Program-made: the position numbers and the translations under genes
The notes under the pieces: generated by a model
Databases searched by the model: none
What the model was told of the DNA's origin: nothing
Seen by the model: the letters and a program-made list of their open reading frames with translations, nothing else
Shown here: piece by piece, positions 5,286-6,536 of the stretch
Layout of the letters: every line of letters begins with the position of its first letter
Position numbering within the stretch: position 1 is the first letter of the stretch
From: Planctomycetaceae bacterium
Lineage (GTDB): Bacteria > Planctomycetota > Planctomycetia > Pirellulales > UBA1268
Assembly: GCA_947464585.1 (NCBI GenBank)
Contig: CANHYS010000125.1
Span: 1-6,536, forward strand
Direction of reading: 5' to 3'
Length of the DNA stretch: 6,536 nucleotides

Positions 5286-5922
5286 GGTCTTTTCACATCC
5301 GGTTAAGCAGCCACACGCGTCACAACTTCACGATTCCTCGCATCACCTTGAAGCCACCAACAAGCGTTGAACCGCCATATTCCGTGGCCAACCGCAGGAG
5401 GGTTTTGTGAAACCCGCAATTGGGAAATGTGGATTCAACTGTGGCTATGGCCGATCTGGGCATTCCCTTGCGGCACCAACCTTGCGTTGCGTCTATCCAG
5501 TCGGCTTTACGGCATGCCTCAATGACGTCCGCGTGAGTTCCGTTGTACTTGAACACCTTGTGGTGCCAATGGATCACGCCACGCAGAGCGTCTGGGTCTA
5601 ATCCCCAACCGTATTTTTCGTTGTCTTGGATGGCGACGGCTTCTAGGGCTCCAGATAAGCCAATTGCTGATCTGTCCAAAGCCCGATGTCGTGATAAACG
5701 AACGCGGTTTCCACCATCTGTTCGTGTTCAGACGCGTTGTCCAGAAAGTGCATCGCATATGTGATGCAACGGTACACGTGGTTTCGATAGCCATCAAAGT
5801 CGCGGCCAATCAGAGTTCGGTACGGTGCGAACAACTCTTCAACACGGGGGCGCTCCATCTTGATGGTGATGTCAAGCAAGATACATCTGCTTTCTTGGAT
5901 TCAATTCCGGCAATATTACGAA
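5203..5922 (-). mobile_element. Inferred integron gene cassette carrying the HD-domain gene
   Basis: If both attC-like sites are real, cutting between G and the next base of each right core gives a 720-bp cassette from 5922 down to 5203. It holds one gene almost end to end: about 40-60 nt before it and 34 nt between its stop and the attC left core, the usual compact layout. When circularised, its left core AGCGAAC would face a right core made of G plus its own first bases, giving GTTCGTA. The five inner bases CGAAC and GTTCG are complementary, as expected for one cassette. No integrase gene or attI site is in view. Confidence 0.55.
5320..5879 (-). pseudogene. HD-domain phosphohydrolase, broken by a single frameshift
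   Basis: Two overlapping frames together make one HD-superfamily protein of about 180 residues. The first runs from a TTG at 5879 (or ATG at 5858) to a TAG at 5643-5645. The second resumes with GAA at 5643 and ends at 5320. Only two bases separate the last good codon of part one (CCC, 5648-5646) from that GAA, so one base is missing near 5644. The metal-binding residues are all present: H34 in YRNHVYR, H63-D64 in VYHDIGLW, then WHHK and KADWID in part two. Such proteins hydrolyse phosphoester or nucleotide substrates with divalent metals; the substrate cannot be told. The ATG start fits typical N-termini better than the TTG, but neither has a strong ribosome-binding site. It may be a true pseudogene or a sequencing error. 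Confidence 0.8.
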
Positions 5923-6004
5923 CGCCTGCAATCAGCGGCTCGCGATCTTTGGCGCCCCACTCCGCCTGATCGTATCGCGAGTCCGCTGCATTGCTTGGTT
6001 ATCC
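5917..6004 (-). other. Integron attC-like recombination site
   Basis: Read on the minus strand: left core GGATAAC (6004-5998), 8 nt CAAGCAAT, extrahelical G (5989), CAGCGG (5988-5983), extrahelical A (5982), CTCGCGAT (5981-5974) and a 27-nt loop. The other arm is ATCGCGAG (5946-5939), CCGCTG (5938-5933), ATTGC plus 4 nt, then right core GTTCGTA (5923-5917). The pairs CTCGCGAT/ATCGCGAG, CAGCGG/CCGCTG and GCAAT/ATTGC are all perfect. The spacing (8 nt, bulge, 6 bp, bulge A; 9 nt before GTT) is the same as in the aadA-type attC I know, including two unpaired bases on one arm. The right core departs from GTTRRRY. A stop codon TAA lies in the left core, as is common for cassette genes. Confidence 0.72.
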
Positions 6005-6175
6005 GCTTTTGACTGCTCCGAACGCCGCAAAGCACGAGTTCTTGTGCAAGAGGTCGCTTTCGAAGTCATGGCCAGCGATTTCCAGCAGCCGAAGGCTGTT
6101 GTTGCCGGCGCCGCATCCAATGTCCAGCACCCGCCGAATGGTGTTCGTGCACGCACACGCTGCCCCCGCCACGCG
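5999..6175 (-). pseudogene. SAM-dependent methyltransferase remnant
   Basis: An open frame of 58 codons starts directly after the carbonic anhydrase stop and ends at a TAA (6001-5999) inside the attC left core. It carries a clear methyltransferase motif I, IRRVLDIGCGAGNNSLRLLE, followed by GHDFESDLL, where the second beta strand and acidic residue would be expected. Then the likeness ends. The possible GTG start at 6172 would leave only about a dozen residues before motif I, and more than half of the class I fold is missing after it. It is best read as a fragment of a methyltransferase gene cut at both ends. Confidence 0.6.
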
Positions 6176-6536
6176 TCATGGCAACGGCGTCACTTCACCG
6201 GAGCGGAGATCGTAGTAGGCCCCGACGATCTTGATCGAGCCGTCGGCCTCCATCGTGCGAAGGATCTCACTGCGCTCACGGATGGCCTCGACGGCCAGTC
6301 GCACGTTCTCGCGGCAGATGTGGGCCACATAGGCGGGGTTGTCGCTCCCCTTCTTGCCATCAAAAGGCCCGCCCTTCTCGATGGCTGGCCGAATCTTGGC
6401 TAGCATGGGTGTGATGTTGCCCAGCTTCACGTCGTCGATCGCGGCCTTCACGGCACCGCAATGGGTATGCCCCATCACCATGATCACCTTCGCCCCCGCG
6501 ACATGGCAGCCAAACTCCATGCTGCCGAGAATGTCC
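6176..6536 (-). CDS. Beta-class carbonic anhydrase (C-terminal part; runs off the right edge)
   Basis: The visible 119 residues run from DILGSMEFGC to the stop at 6176-6178. This enzyme family interconverts carbon dioxide and bicarbonate with a bound zinc ion. The motif VIMVMGHTHCGAVKAAI carries two of the zinc ligands, His and Cys of GHTHCG (residues 23 and 26 of the visible part). The first Cys ligand and the Asp-Arg pair lie upstream, outside the window. The remainder (LGNITPMLAKIRPAIE, NPAYVAHICRENVRLAVE, then IKIVGAYYDLRSGEV) is a full, normal C-terminal half, so the gene looks intact here. Whether it is a cassette gene or host backbone cannot be told; a methyltransferase fragment abuts its stop. 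Confidence 0.9.
   Translation of the reverse strand, partial: DILGSMEFGCHVAGAKVIMVMGHTHCGAVKAAIDDVKLGNITPMLAKIRPAIEKGGPFDGKKGSDNPAYVAHICRENVRLAVEAIRERSEILRTMEADGSIKIVGAYYDLRSGEVTPLP

Noticed and set aside
4462..5370. Several plus-strand open frames opposite the DinB and membrane-protein genes.
   Set aside because: They are antisense shadows of convincing minus-strand genes, with no protein-like patterns or ribosome-binding sites.
6010..6040. A GTTCGGA resembling another right core inside the methyltransferase remnant.
   Set aside because: No matching stem arms at the attC spacing could be found on its 5' side.

Overview
The window looks like chromosome of a planctomycete. On the left are exported surface proteins typical of that phylum: one with an LEPLEQRQV-type N-terminal motif, one SUMF1/FGE-fold protein ending in a VPEID-type exosortase signal, and one autotransporter-repeat protein ending in a classical VPEP (PEP-CTERM) signal. 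The sequence is GC-rich throughout, visibly less so from about 4100 to 6100. No tRNA, rRNA, CRISPR or integrase gene is visible.

Layout. 1-686 (minus) is the N-terminal part of a large secreted Ig-like protein that runs off the left edge. 687-1214 is a divergent intergenic region with a REP-like 14-bp palindrome and a good promoter for the next gene. 1215-2267 (plus) is the SUMF1-like, exosortase-sorted protein. It converges on 2466-3821 (minus), the autotransporter-repeat PEP-CTERM protein, with a terminator hairpin between them. The repeat gene has lost its 5' end: its tandem repeats stop abruptly at 3821/3822 and unrelated DNA begins. A short plus-strand reading frame (about 3836-4084) and an 11-bp inverted repeat fill the joint.

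From about 4118 to 6004 everything reads on the minus strand and resembles a stretch of integron gene cassettes. Two sites, 5917-6004 and 5197-5285, share the layout of attC recombination sites: AAC, 8 nt, one extrahelical base, 6-bp stem, extrahelical A, longer stem, loop, then the other arm with 9 nt before the right core. The first is near-perfect and the second degenerate (GCT in place of GTT). They bracket a 720-bp unit with one HD-domain phosphohydrolase gene, broken by a 1-nt frameshift. After the second site come a four-helix membrane protein and, 7 nt later, a DinB-superfamily protein, like a two-gene cassette. Before the first site lies a SAM-methyltransferase remnant whose TAA stop sits inside the attC left core. 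Next to it is the 3' part of a beta-class carbonic anhydrase gene that runs off the right edge.

The left genes are cell-surface or sorting-pathway proteins. The right genes are small accessory enzymes that need not work together; what joins them is the inferred cassette mechanism. The attC reading rests on structure and spacing read by eye, and no integrase gene is in view to confirm it.
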